Below are positions 25,137 through 34,679 of a stretch of DNA of 64,000 nt, in pieces (the stretch's first letter is position 1; every line of letters begins with the position of its first letter). A model generated the notes under the pieces. The model saw only the letters and a program-made list of their open reading frames with translations, was not told where the DNA came from and did not search any database. Both the position numbers and the translations under genes were made by a program. The DNA is taken from positions 4,468,001 through 4,532,000 of the forward strand of contig NZ_CP011456.1 in the NCBI RefSeq assembly GCF_001277295.1, read 5' to 3'. The DNA is from Anabaena sp. WA102. GTDB lineage: Bacteria > Cyanobacteriota > Cyanobacteriia > Cyanobacteriales > Nostocaceae.

Positions 25137-26633
25137 ATGAAATTTTCCCTAGCTGCAAATGCTGTGCAAGCGCGTCAAACAAAAGAAAGATTTGCGAAAC
25201 CAGAAGAACAATTATCCTATGAATTGGGGAAAGCTGTCCAGGAATTACCACCGCTTTATACAAGATTATTAGCAGGAACAATTAGTTTCATCATCTTTGG
25301 AACAATTTCCTGGGCGCATTTTTCAGAAATTGATGAAGTCGCCACAGCAACAGGAGAATTAATTTCTTCTACCCAAGTTAGACCGGTGACAGCTTTGGGT
25401 AATGGTTCTATTTTAGCAGTCAAGGTGAAAGAAGGCGATCGCGTCACCAAAGATCAAATTCTCATTCAACGTGATCCCAATTTTCAGCAAACAGATGTCA
25501 ACCGTCTAGCCAAATCTAGTAAATTAATTGAAGATGATTTACAACGATTACAAGCTGAACGTTCTGGAGGCAAAACTGCGGGAACAATCCTCCAAGATGA
25601 ACTTTTAAACTCGCGGTTATTAGACTATAAAGCCAAACAAGCAGCAGCAGCAGCAGAAGCCAAACGTCAACAATCAATTCTCAATCAAGCCAAAGTCCGT
25701 TTGAGTCGCTTACAAGAAAATTTAGCCAATGCTAAAGTCAGTTTTACCAATGTGCAAAAAAACTTAGAAAATGTCAAAAGTTTACGTTCTATGTTAGATA
25801 ATAATTTATCTATTGCTAAACAACGGGAAGAAAATCTTCGTACCTTAGTTGAACCAGGTGCTTTAACCAGAGTTGATTATTTAGATGCTAAAGAAAGATT
25901 AAATCGTGCCAATGCAGATATTATCAGAAATGCTGATGAAGTTACCAAAAACCAAAATAATTTAACGGAAGCAAAAGATAAAATTGCCTCTTTAGAAAAA
26001 GACGTTGCTGCCCAATTTCAAGAAATAAATCAAGCAGAACAGGCTTATCAAACAGCCCGAAATCAAAACATCCGGTTAACCTCAGAACGTCAAAGTGAAA
26101 TTCTCACCCAAATTAATAAACGCAAAGAAGAATTAGCTACCGTTGCCGGTCAATTAGAACAAGCCAAACAACAAAAAGACGGAGAAACTATTAAAGCCCC
26201 CGTTGCTGGCACAATTTACAAAATTAAAGCTACCAAAGGTCCAGTCCAATCTGGAGAAGAACTACTATCAATTTTACCAGAAGGGGAAGAAATGCTCTTA
26301 GAAGTAAAAGTTATTAACCGTGATATTGGTTTTATTAATCAGGGAATGAAAGCAAAGGTCAAAATCGCCACTTTCCCGTTTCAAGAATTTGGTGTAGTTG
26401 ATGGTGAAGTATTACAAATCAGTCCCAATGCCATAATTGATAAAGACTTAGGTTTGGTTTTTCCCACCAGAATTAAATTAAGTAAACATTCTTTAAATGT
26501 CCGCGGACAAGACGTAGAATTCAATCCAGGAATGGCGGCTAATGCCGAAATAGTCACTCGCAAAAAGTCAGTTTTAACATTCATTATTGAACCCATTACT
26601 CGACGTTTTAGCGAGGCATTTTCTGTGAGATAA
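25137..26633 (+). CDS. HlyD-family membrane fusion (adaptor) protein
   Basis: A 498-residue adaptor protein. A cytosolic N-terminus is followed by one membrane segment (about 47-65), a biotinyl-lipoyl-like half-motif (GNGSILAVKVKEGDRVTKDQ), a long Ala/Gln/Lys-rich coiled coil (about 120-350), the second lipoyl half (TIKAPVAGTIYKIKATKGPV) and a beta-barrel end. Such proteins link an inner-membrane exporter to a TolC-type channel. No exporter gene is next to it here, so the partner must be encoded elsewhere. Confidence 0.85.
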   Translation: MKFSLAANAVQARQTKERFAKPEEQLSYELGKAVQELPPLYTRLLAGTISFIIFGTISWAHFSEIDEVATATGELISSTQVRPVTALGNGSILAVKVKEGDRVTKDQILIQRDPNFQQTDVNRLAKSSKLIEDDLQRLQAERSGGKTAGTILQDELLNSRLLDYKAKQAAAAAEAKRQQSILNQAKVRLSRLQENLANAKVSFTNVQKNLENVKSLRSMLDNNLSIAKQREENLRTLVEPGALTRVDYLDAKERLNRANADIIRNADEVTKNQNNLTEAKDKIASLEKDVAAQFQEINQAEQAYQTARNQNIRLTSERQSEILTQINKRKEELATVAGQLEQAKQQKDGETIKAPVAGTIYKIKATKGPVQSGEELLSILPEGEEMLLEVKVINRDIGFINQGMKAKVKIATFPFQEFGVVDGEVLQISPNAIIDKDLGLVFPTRIKLSKHSLNVRGQDVEFNPGMAANAEIVTRKKSVLTFIIEPITRRFSEAFSVR

Positions 26634-26656
26634 AAGTCATAGATTCAGGATGTAGG

Positions 26657-26675
26657 GGCGCAGGGCCTGCGCCCA
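26657..26675. repeat. GGGCGCAGG palindrome
   Basis: A perfect 9-bp inverted repeat (GGGCGCAGG G CCTGCGCCC) just downstream of the HlyD gene stop. REP-like; no T-run follows, so termination is uncertain. Confidence 0.6.
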
Positions 26676-26699
26676 GTCAGGAACGAGTCTCAAAACAAT

Positions 26700-27278
26700 T
26701 TATCCTAATTCCTCAAAAACAATATCCTCATAAACCGACTCAATGGGAAAACTTAAATCAATACTTCTTAGCTCGATATTATCCCCCACCTGATAATTAA
26801 AAATCTCCCAATTACCGCGATCATTTTTGCGGTATAAATCAATCGCTATTTTCTCAGCATCAACCAGAACATAATCTTGCAAACTAGGATTGCGACGATA
26901 CAATCTAAATTTATCTCCTCGGTCATAACTGGCTGTACTGGGAGATAAAACCTCAACAATTAGACAGGGATATTGAATGGCTTGGATTGCAGTCCTATCT
27001 CTCTCGTCGCAAGTAACGCTCACATCAGGATAAACATAATCTTTCGTTTCCACAATATTTACACGACAATCGGAATTACCAACCTGACAACCACCGCCCC
27101 GTAAATGACCTTTAACAATGAAAATAATATTACTAGCAATCCGTCCATGATTTTGAGTCCCCCCACTCATAGCGTAAATTTCACCATTAAGATACTCATG
27201 GCGAAGCAGTTGTTGTTCTTCCCAGACAAAATATTCTTCGGGTGTTAATTTAGGAAACTTATCTTTTACAGCAATCAT
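26700..27278 (-). CDS. Uma2-family (DUF820) endonuclease
   Basis: A 192-residue protein with the Uma2 pattern: LTPEEYFVWEEQ at the N-terminus, YLNGEIYAMSGGTQNHGRIA, then VYPDVSVTC and CLIVEVLSPSTASYDRGDKF, which hold the PD-(D/E)xK-type acidic and Glu residues. These are very numerous in cyanobacteria and are thought to be transposon-derived nucleases. Full length and apparently intact. Confidence 0.85.
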   Translation of the reverse strand: MIAVKDKFPKLTPEEYFVWEEQQLLRHEYLNGEIYAMSGGTQNHGRIASNIIFIVKGHLRGGGCQVGNSDCRVNIVETKDYVYPDVSVTCDERDRTAIQAIQYPCLIVEVLSPSTASYDRGDKFRLYRRNPSLQDYVLVDAEKIAIDLYRKNDRGNWEIFNYQVGDNIELRSIDLSFPIESVYEDIVFEELG

Positions 27279-27601
27279 TTTTTATTACCTCATCTGCCCT
27301 CAACACAAATTAAAATCGCTTTCATCAACAATACCTTGTCCTTTGGTGTTTGTGGCTACTAATGTAGATAAGCAACTAAAGGTCTACAAAATGAAGAGGG
27401 GTGCTGATGGTAGGGATTTGTTGTTGGTGATTCTTGGTGTTTGTATGTTGTTTCAGGTGGTTTAATTAGGAGGAAGTTAAGGGATAATTTTGGATTTTGG
27501 ATTGGATGTTTGATGTCGGTCTAAAATCCAAATTCACTAATGTGGAATTGATAAATAAAAATTGTAGTCAAAGGGGGATTTCATTTATTTCAAACTTAGT
27601 A
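27279..27601. other. Intergenic region, nothing recognised
   Basis: About 320 bases between the Uma2 gene start and the end of the minus-strand secreted protein gene. No repeat family, RNA or credible frame; the frame at 27497-27868 on the plus strand is antisense to a signal-peptide protein. Confidence 0.5.
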
Positions 27602-28126
27602 TTAAGGATTCTTTGGTATTTGGAAATACTCAAATTTGCAAACAATATCAGGATTAATACCTTTTTGGACAGCTTGTACTCGTCCATTAATACAAGTATT
27701 AATAATTTGAGCATTTGCTCTTATTGTCTCACGTTTATTTTCATTCTCCTGTCTGAATTTTTCCACATTACTTTGATTGACACAGGGATTTGTGTTAAAT
27801 GTGGAAACAATTTGCCAACCATTATTACTCAAAGGATTACCATTGTTTCCATACGCCGTGGAAATTGAAAACCCACATTGAGTAGTAAATGTACTACTAT
27901 AACCACTATAGCTAGAGCTAGAAAAACCGGGATAAGGTAAAAAACCCTGATTAATACTGTTTGTATTTAAATCAGATGCAGTTCCAGTATTGGGAGCAGA
28001 AGTAGTATTCGTTCCAGTTGTTACAACTTGATCTGCTGTTGGATCGCCTCCTCCAGCCGCTAAAGCATCTAATGAGTATGTAATTAAAAATACTATAACA
28101 ATAGAAAAAAGATACAATTTACTCAT
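27602..28126 (-). CDS. Secreted Ser/Thr/Asn-rich hypothetical protein
   Basis: A 174-residue protein with a clear signal peptide (MSKLYLFSIVIVFLITYSLD, then ALAAGGG). The mature part begins with a low-complexity Thr/Asn/Gly stretch, then a Cys-containing region (four Cys) and a charged helix (KFRQENENKRETIRANAQII). No family recognised. It is downstream of, and in the same direction as, another secreted protein gene, with a terminator between them. Confidence 0.6.
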   Translation of the reverse strand: MSKLYLFSIVIVFLITYSLDALAAGGGDPTADQVVTTGTNTTSAPNTGTASDLNTNSINQGFLPYPGFSSSSYSGYSSTFTTQCGFSISTAYGNNGNPLSNNGWQIVSTFNTNPCVNQSNVEKFRQENENKRETIRANAQIINTCINGRVQAVQKGINPDIVCKFEYFQIPKNP

Positions 28127-28152
28127 GATTTTTTTGTTAAAAAGCTAGAGTG

Positions 28153-28182
28153 ATAAAAAACTAGGGTCATATAGACCCTAGT
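28153..28182 (-). terminator. Terminator of the lectin-like gene
   Basis: On the minus strand ACTAGGGTC / GACCCTAGT forms a 9-bp stem with a 5-base loop, followed by TTTTTTAT. It lies about 75 bases after the stop of the 28258-28803 gene. Confidence 0.8.
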
Positions 28183-28257
28183 GAAGAATGTTCTATAAAT
28201 GCACCTAAAAAAGCTCAACTTCCTTAGAATAGATTTTATTGAACTTCTCTACATTCT

Positions 28258-28803
28258 TTATCGAGAGCGAATTCGGAAGGTTTGTTCAGGATCTCCAGTT
28301 AGTGTTGCATTACAAGCATACATAAAGACATATCCTCCGTTCCATAGATTTACATTTGGAGCATTAATGCAAGAGTTTGTGCCTTTAAGTCTGAATCGAA
28401 CATCAGTAAATGATCCATTGTATATGTCTTCTTTAATGAAATTCTGGTTTGCTGCTTGTCCACAAGGGCGTACATAGATTGAAGCATTATTATTAGCAGA
28501 GCTTGCTGTCATACAGTAGTTAGAATTGTAGTTACTTTTTATTCTTACTTCTGCGGTCGCAAAGCCTGTTTGGCGATCCCCAGAACCTAAAACATCAAAA
28601 TCCCACTTTTCTAAACTGTCTGGATTTTTTAAGTCGTACAAATTGACTCTTGAATTCAAGTTGTATAAATTCAATGCGTAACCGCTTCCGTCATTATTCT
28701 TTATACGTTCAATGGTTACTGCTCCTTGAGCTAAATTTGCATTACCAAGAGAAATGCCAGCAATAAATAATGCTCCAGTTGCAACTTTCAACAAGTGATT
28801 CAT
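28258..28803 (-). CDS. Secreted ricin-type lectin-like protein
   Basis: A 181-residue protein with a signal peptide (about 1-27, ending NLAQGA). The mature part has repeated beta-trefoil-like signatures: SNYCMTASSANNNASIYVRP, CGQAANQNF, then TNSCINAPNVNLWNGGYVFM and DPEQTFRIRS, which look like ricin-B QxW-type lobes. It probably binds carbohydrate outside the cell; the ligand is unknown. It has its own terminator and is divergent from the STAND gene. Confidence 0.6.
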   Translation of the reverse strand: MNHLLKVATGALFIAGISLGNANLAQGAVTIERIKNNDGSGYALNLYNLNSRVNLYDLKNPDSLEKWDFDVLGSGDRQTGFATAEVRIKSNYNSNYCMTASSANNNASIYVRPCGQAANQNFIKEDIYNGSFTDVRFRLKGTNSCINAPNVNLWNGGYVFMYACNATLTGDPEQTFRIRSR

Positions 28804-28982
28804 ACAATTTCCCTGTTAGCTAGTAGTTAGATGCTGTGAAAAAGTGTTATTAGCAACCGAGTAGAAATGGTTGCTTGTGCCAATAAATCTATTTCAACCT
28901 GAATTTTTGGAAACTAGGTTTGATTTCAATGTCAAAGTTATGTAAAACTTGTATAAGATGTAAAACTTATTTGGGGTGAGTA

Positions 28983-29857
28983 ATGGTACGGTCAATTCGA
29001 GCATCAAAATCAGGCTTGAAAAAGGCTGAAAAAAAATTCAATGGTAAAGATTGCACGCAAGATTACTTAGCAGGGGCTGCAAATTGTACTCGGCAGACTG
29101 TAAGCAAATTTTTTGCTGGAGTAGCTATAGACAGGCGATTTTTCCTAAGTATATGTGATGAATTAGGGTTAGAATGGAGAGAGATTGCCGACCTAGAGTC
29201 AGAAATAGACGGTGGAGAAGGTGGAGTAAATACCCAACGTGGGTTATATATCCCAAATACTCGCTGTCGTCGTTTATGGGGGCGCAAGGATCTAGTTGAA
29301 AAAGTTTTATCCCGCTTATCTGATCCACAAGAACCATCTATTCTTGCTCTTAGTGGTAGTGCAGGGTATGGAAAAACAGAGGCTGCTACACAAATTGCTA
29401 AAACTGCTCTGAAAAATAATACTTTTGCAGATGTTCTGTGGGTGACAGCTAGACAAACAGAATTAGTTGATGGTCGTATTAGCGAAGAAAATCAGTATGA
29501 AGTGCTAAATTGGAATAGGTTTCTTCATGAAATAGCTGATCAACAACTTAAGTGTCCGGTAGAAGGAGTTCACCAACGTCTTAAAGAAGAAAAATTACTT
29601 GTTGTATTAGACAACGCTGAAACAGCAGATTTAGAAAGTATTCTTTCAAAACTTAACCGCATACTTAGTCCGAGTCGGGCGCTTTTAACTAGTCGTGTGA
29701 AAACCAAGCCTCCCTACGTAGGGCTGATTCCAATTGAAGGACTAGATATAACATCATCTGGTGAATTATTAAAGGATGAAGCAAAATACAATGAGATACC
29801 TATACTAGAAAATATAAGTAATGAACAAATTGAGAGAATACATAAACTTTCTTGTGG
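28983..29857 (+). pseudogene. STAND (NB-ARC-type) ATPase, 5' part
   Basis: The first 291 codons of a STAND NTPase. The N-terminal HTH-like region (QDYLAGAANCTRQTVSKFFA, 26-45) is followed by Walker A SGSAGYGKT (124-132) and Walker B LLVVLDNAE (about 206-214), and then an arginine-sensor part (RALLTSRVK). STAND proteins sense a trigger and oligomerise; many are antiphage. The frame stops at 29861 because an antisense group II intron interrupts it at the conserved Leu-Ser-Cys-Gly. The rest is at 32072 and 33556. Confidence 0.8.
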
Positions 29858-32071
29858 GTAGAGTCGAGGGCGGGTATTATCCCGCGCCCCTCTCTGTTAA
29901 ATCTGGGCGTGCAGCTTTCACTGCACCCAGCTTCCGATGTTCTTAGCTTTCGCTTTTGCTCATGTGAATATAATCGTGGCAGCTTTCATGAATTGCTAGA
30001 AGGTTTTTTGGTTTCCAATTGTTATGATTGGCATCAACATGATGTAGATGTACCTTCTCATCACTGAGCATTTTAAGACCACAATGACCACATTTATGGC
30101 TTTGCCGTTTGAGGGCTTTAGAGGTATTGTTGTTATAGAGCTTGCTATTACGTTCGCTCCAATAACTTAAATCTCCGTCGTAAGGTGATTTCTCTCCTTT
30201 GACCATGATATGTTTGTGTTCGGAGTAAGGAACTGCTGGGAACGCCTTATCTAGTAATTTCTTGCTAGAGTAGCGGTTTAGCTTAGTTTCCTTGTTGAAT
30301 ACCCTAAATGCTCTGTTTTGGATATGGAATAACGAGTTTCTTGACCCGTCCATCTTGCAGAAGCGGTGGTAATTCCTCCAACCTCTAACTACAGGGGCTA
30401 ATTTCTCAGCCTTTGTGGTAGAACCATAATTCGAGTTGTTGACGATATGTTTTACTTTCTTGCGAAAAGATTTAAAGTTGTCCGCTGATGGAACGCATCT
30501 AAACTTCCCGTTTTTCTGAACTTTAAAGTGCCAGCCTAGGAAATCGAACCCATCTGTCGCGGCGGTTAGCTTCGTCTTTTTCTCACTGACTTTCATTCCC
30601 CGCACTGCTAAAAACTGACTGATTTTTTCAAGTATTTCTGTGGCATCGTCTTGGGGTCGGAGTATTATCACCATGTCGTCCGCATAACGGATTGAAGGTT
30701 CGATAATATGTTCCTTTGGGGTCTTGTCTGTGATTCGATTTTTAGAAACCGTGTGGTGTCTATGAATACTTTCAATTCCATTTAAGGCGATGTTAGCTAA
30801 TAGTGGACTTACCACGCCACCTTGAGGTGTTCCTTGTTCGGGGAACTCTGGATTAACTCCGGCTTTGAGACAAAGGAAGATTCCTTGTCTTATGCTGTAA
30901 GGAGCGATGAGTCTGTCCATGATGGCGGTGTGGTTTATCCTGTCAAAGCATTTTTCAATATCGAGTTCTATAACTCGTTTATCTATTCCATTTCGTGTAG
31001 AACATAGGTTGTTGTACAGGTATTTCTGGGCATCATGTGCCGAGCGTCCTGTCCTAAACCCGTAGCTCCTGGCGTGGAAGGTTGCTTCGTGTGCTGGTTC
31101 TAATGCGTATTTGACAAGGCATTGATACGCCCTATCTGCAATAGTAGGGATTTTCAGCATCCTGGTAGTACCGTCCTTTTTGGGGATGGGTATTTCTCTT
31201 AGCCCCTGGTGTTTCCAGTTGTTGGCGGATGCTTTTAGCAGTTCATTAAGCTCAAAGCGTTCCTTAAAGGTAAGGGACTTTTTGCCGTCAATTCCTGCGG
31301 TCTTTTTCCCAGCGTTTAGCTGTGATACTTGACGGATAGCCAGTAATCTCGCTGCGGAGGATTTCAGAATCAGCTTTTGTAGGGACTTAGCTTTACGCTT
31401 GTCTCCAACTTGAACCGCTTTGTACACTCGTTTTTGTAGGCGGAATAGGTTACGGCGGAATTTCTTCCAAGGTAACTTCTTCCAAGATTCACTAGAGTTG
31501 TCTCTGTGTCCAATCATGCTCTGCTCCAATCTGTGTATTCTGAACACCTCAGACCAATTACGGTCTGTCCTACCCGGATTGAAGGGATTCCGCTGCTCGT
31601 CCAGCCTACTTATGGGGTTCGACCGCCCCTAGACCTTCAATCCGTTTTTATTCGTTCCCTCGGATGATTGTTAGTTCCGTTAGGTGTAGCCACTTCAACC
31701 GCTGGATTCCCTGGACTCTTACCGCTATCAAGCGCAGGATGCGGCGGGAATTAACTCCAGTGTGGTCAGGGTTTTTGATGTTGCGCCCTGCCTCTAAGTA
31801 GGTCGCTTTTTAAGGCTCTGTTTCACCGTGGGAACTCCCCTTTAGCACCAGTGTCACCCCACAACGGATGTCTGATTATGCCCTGTTCCCAGCTTCGACC
31901 TCCCGAAACCGAGTCGGGTTATCGTGGGCAGATGGGGAGTCATACCTGAGTCTGGTAGATGGGACTTGCACCCATATCAGACCGAGAGTTCAACCTTTTT
32001 CCATGATTGGATGGGGTTGGTTAGCTTATGTACGGGCTGGATACCGTGATTCAGCTAACAACGAATCGCAC
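29857..32071 (-). mobile_element. Group II intron, inserted antisense to its host gene
   Basis: About 2.2 kb read on the minus strand: it starts GTGCGATTCG (GUGYG consensus) at 32071 and ends near 29857 after a domain V-like hairpin with GGGTGCAGTGAAAGCTGCAC (29903-29922) and a domain VI-like hairpin ending CGACTCTAC. Because it is antisense to the STAND gene it cannot be spliced out of that mRNA. The exact 3' base is uncertain by one: removing 29857-32071 rejoins the host in frame as LSCGAPLALHF. Confidence 0.8.
29943..31517 (-). CDS. ltrA: Group II intron reverse transcriptase/maturase with HNH domain
   Basis: About 524 residues from the ATG at 31517 (MIGHRDNSSESWKKL); a longer in-frame start at 31547 exists. 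The RT palm has the catalytic YADD motif in SIRYADDMVIIL and the QGTPQGGVVSPLLAN motif; a maturase domain follows, then an HNH endonuclease end (CGHCGLKM, then HLHHVDANHNN). It helps the intron splice and copies it into new DNA sites. All domains look complete, so the intron may be mobile. Confidence 0.92.
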   Translation of the reverse strand: MIGHRDNSSESWKKLPWKKFRRNLFRLQKRVYKAVQVGDKRKAKSLQKLILKSSAARLLAIRQVSQLNAGKKTAGIDGKKSLTFKERFELNELLKASANNWKHQGLREIPIPKKDGTTRMLKIPTIADRAYQCLVKYALEPAHEATFHARSYGFRTGRSAHDAQKYLYNNLCSTRNGIDKRVIELDIEKCFDRINHTAIMDRLIAPYSIRQGIFLCLKAGVNPEFPEQGTPQGGVVSPLLANIALNGIESIHRHHTVSKNRITDKTPKEHIIEPSIRYADDMVIILRPQDDATEILEKISQFLAVRGMKVSEKKTKLTAATDGFDFLGWHFKVQKNGKFRCVPSADNFKSFRKKVKHIVNNSNYGSTTKAEKLAPVVRGWRNYHRFCKMDGSRNSLFHIQNRAFRVFNKETKLNRYSSKKLLDKAFPAVPYSEHKHIMVKGEKSPYDGDLSYWSERNSKLYNNNTSKALKRQSHKCGHCGLKMLSDEKVHLHHVDANHNNWKPKNLLAIHESCHDYIHMSKSES

Positions 32072-32378
32072 GCGCTCCCTTAGCACTGCATTTTGTGGTC
32101 AGCAGTATTTTACATTACAATGCAATTGAGCCAGTCCTAGCTGGGTTAGAACAAGCTCAGGGAGAAGTAGAACAGTTTTATAAGTTTACTTTAGAAACAG
32201 CATGGCAACGCATCAACAATATATCACAGGATGTACTGCGTTATATGGGTCAGAATGATGCAGGTGTTACTCAACTAGAGTTATCTAGTTTTCGAGGATT
32301 ATCGAATTTGCAGTTAAATACAGCACTATCTGAATTGAGACGTTGGTATTTAGTAGAAGACAAAACAGATGAAAAAAG
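32072..32378 (+). pseudogene. STAND ATPase, middle part
   Basis: Continues the host frame after the intron: GAPLALHFVVSSILHYN, then a helical stretch and a winged-helix-like part (DVLRYMGQNDAGVTQLELSS) to VEDKTDEKS. The frame is cut again by an IS4-type element at 32379. The GxPLAL motif is the sensor 2 region typical of STAND proteins, which supports the join. Confidence 0.75.
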
Positions 32379-33555
32379 CCAGAAGTGTTGAATGTTAGGA
32401 AAAGATTAAAAAAAAGTACCATAATTTGATACAATCTAAAAAAATCTAGATAAAGAATTATCAAATTATGCGCTTAAAGAATTTCCCAGAAGTGGTCAAA
32501 ACAATATTGAAACCATTGCCCAAAAAAGATTATCCAGTTCTGGACACATTTTCATTTGTATCAGTGTGGTTACAGTATGTCATGGATAAAAGTATAGTGA
32601 GTATGAGAGATTTATTTCAAAGACTAAATAATCAAGGGATAGATTTAAAAATATCAAATTTTTCCAAGGCAAGTAAAAAGAGAGATACTCAAGTATTTTT
32701 GGAGATAATAACTGAATTAAACAATCAACTGAGAAAGAAAAAAGGAAAGGAAGAAACCCAAGCATTATTTCCTATAGATTCAACAATTATTACATTAACA
32801 AGTAAATTATTATGGAGTCAAGGATATCATCAAGTAAAACTATTTTGTGGGTTAGATAGTTTGACATCAGAAGTTGGTGGAATGGTGATTCATTTTGGGC
32901 AAGGACATGACCATAAATATGGACAAGAAACAGTAGAAGCAATTCCGTCAAAAGGAGTAGGGATAATGGATAGAGGATTTGCATCCTCCGAAAGAATATC
33001 TGAATTAAAACAACAAAAAAATAAAGCTTTTGTCTTAAGAATTAAAAATAATGTCACTTTAGAAATGCTAGAAAATGGTAATTGTAAAGTTGGCAAAGAT
33101 GAAAGAGAAGTGGAAATTAGAGTAGTAGCATTTTGTGATATAGAAACTAAGAGTGAATTTCGTTTAGCAACAAACTTATTAAATGAAGGAGAAGAGCAAG
33201 TTAGTAATCAAGAGATTATGGAAATTTACATACAAAGATGGCAAATTGAATTGTTATGGAAATTCTTAAAAATGCACCTCAAGTTAGACAGACTTATGAC
33301 AAAGAATGAGAATGGAATTAGAATTCAGATAATGTGCTGTTTAATCGCTTATTTGATATTGCAACTAATAGAAATACCGCAAGAATTTGGCAAAACTTTA
33401 TTAGATAAACTCCGTTATCTTCAGTCCTATATGTGTCAGGAAATAAGTTATGTTCATTGGTTTAGAAAACTTATTTGGATAAGATGAAAAATAGCACTTA
33501 TAGGCTAAGTTTATTTCAATATGTAAAGTTTTATTACGCTATTCAACATTTCTGG
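32379..33555 (+). mobile_element. IS4-type insertion sequence
   Basis: A 1177-bp element with imperfect terminal inverted repeats (CCAGAAGTGTTGAAT at the left, ATTCAACATTTCTGG at the right; one mismatch) and a 7-bp direct duplication AAAAAAG (32372-32378 and 33556-33562). It carries one transposase gene. It lies inside the STAND gene, and removing it with one duplication copy restores the frame. Confidence 0.85.
32468..33487 (+). CDS. IS4-family transposase
   Basis: A 339-residue DDE transposase. The first catalytic Asp is in LFPIDSTIITLTS, the second in GIMDRGFASSE and the Glu in the YIQRWQIELLWKFLK (YREK-like) motif. Short but complete, with no frameshift. It belongs to the small IS4/IS5-related group of cyanobacterial elements. 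Confidence 0.88.
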   Translation: MRLKNFPEVVKTILKPLPKKDYPVLDTFSFVSVWLQYVMDKSIVSMRDLFQRLNNQGIDLKISNFSKASKKRDTQVFLEIITELNNQLRKKKGKEETQALFPIDSTIITLTSKLLWSQGYHQVKLFCGLDSLTSEVGGMVIHFGQGHDHKYGQETVEAIPSKGVGIMDRGFASSERISELKQQKNKAFVLRIKNNVTLEMLENGNCKVGKDEREVEIRVVAFCDIETKSEFRLATNLLNEGEEQVSNQEIMEIYIQRWQIELLWKFLKMHLKLDRLMTKNENGIRIQIMCCLIAYLILQLIEIPQEFGKTLLDKLRYLQSYMCQEISYVHWFRKLIWIR

Positions 33556-33689
33556 AAAAAAGCAATCTGAGATATGATTTACATCCTTGGATTAGAAGTA
33601 GTGTACGTAATGGCTTGGTTGATAATTGGCAACCCTCACTTCAAGATTTAGAACAAATTGCTAAATCAAAGTTTGGTATTGATATATAA
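33556..33689 (+). pseudogene. STAND ATPase, 3' end
   Basis: After the IS4 element the host frame continues as NLRYDLHPWIRSSVRNGLVD, a short helical tail, and a TAA at 33687-33689. With the two other parts the intact gene would encode about 440 residues. The stop is 20 bases from the TPR gene start, showing the original operon. Confidence 0.7.
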
Positions 33690-33709
33690 AAATCATAGGT
33701 AGATCAAGT

Positions 33710-34666
33710 ATGACTACAGTAGATTTAACAATCGTTGAAGAAAGAAAAAATTTATTTAGTTTATTACTAAGATTTGAACAGAAGTGTTTGCCATTAAATA
33801 GTGAAAGCGAAAGATCATTTAACTCGCTATATCAAATTTGGGAAAAAGCTAGTGGTGACTTGTTTTCCTTCTGTTACTGGAATGACTATTTTCGTTGTGG
33901 GAATATTGTGCTTCGAGTTGCTAAATCCCTTAATTCTATACAAATAGAAGGACAATTACTAAGCGAAATAGGTTGGATTTGTATGGAATGGGAGGATTTT
34001 ATAACTGCCGAAAAATATTTTAATGATTCATTAAATAAATATCGGTTAATTAAAGATATTAAGGGAGAATGTCGCTTATTGAGATATTTAGGAGTATTGT
34101 CACATCGCCAGAATTTACTAAATGTTGCTCTAAATTATTACAATCAAACGTGGAATATTGTAGAAGCTAATCATAAAATACATCAGTATGATGATAAATG
34201 GGATTTTCAAAAAGCTGAATTACCCAATGTTATTGGATGTATTCATTTAGAGTTACAAAATTTTGATGAAAGTTATCACCAACTTAACCTATCGGTAAAA
34301 AATTACCAGTTTTTGCTAGAAAAATATCCTGAACTAAGAGAAAAAAATCGTTATTTTTTACCTGACCCATTGTTAAATTTGGGTAAATGGCACTTATTTC
34401 AGCAAAATTATACACAAGCAAGAGAATATTATCAAGAAAGTCTTGAACTCAGCAAAGAGATTAATCGTCCTGATACAATTGCTGGTGTATTGTTATTAAT
34501 GGCTGAATTAGCTGAGATAGAAGGTAATAAAGATGAAGCTATAAATTTAGCTAGTGAAGCAGAACTTGTAGCTGGTACTGAAATAATAGCTGTACGTGAT
34601 CGCGCTGCGAGTCTTCGTGAGCGATTAGAAGCCCAAAAAAGCCAAACACCAATTCACACTTACTGA
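33710..34666 (+). CDS. TPR-repeat protein, partner of the STAND ATPase
   Basis: A 318-residue all-helical protein with tetratricopeptide-like repeats, clearest at GECRLLRYLGVLSHRQNLLN, LLNLGKWHLFQQNYTQAREY and the last 60 residues (EGNKDEAINLASEAEL). No signal peptide or catalytic motif. It begins 20 bases after the STAND stop, so the two formed an operon. It could be the ligand sensor or scaffold for the STAND protein. It remains intact although its partner is broken. Confidence 0.75.
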   Translation: MTTVDLTIVEERKNLFSLLLRFEQKCLPLNSESERSFNSLYQIWEKASGDLFSFCYWNDYFRCGNIVLRVAKSLNSIQIEGQLLSEIGWICMEWEDFITAEKYFNDSLNKYRLIKDIKGECRLLRYLGVLSHRQNLLNVALNYYNQTWNIVEANHKIHQYDDKWDFQKAELPNVIGCIHLELQNFDESYHQLNLSVKNYQFLLEKYPELREKNRYFLPDPLLNLGKWHLFQQNYTQAREYYQESLELSKEINRPDTIAGVLLLMAELAEIEGNKDEAINLASEAELVAGTEIIAVRDRAASLRERLEAQKSQTPIHTY

Positions 34667-34679
34667 CGAATAACACCAA

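Noticed and set aside
27497..27868. 123-residue plus-strand frame
   Set aside because: It is antisense to a secreted protein with a clear signal peptide and has no family match.
31420..32083. Plus-strand frames over the intron 5' region
   Set aside because: They run antisense to the structured 5' part of the group II intron and its reverse transcriptase; no coding support.
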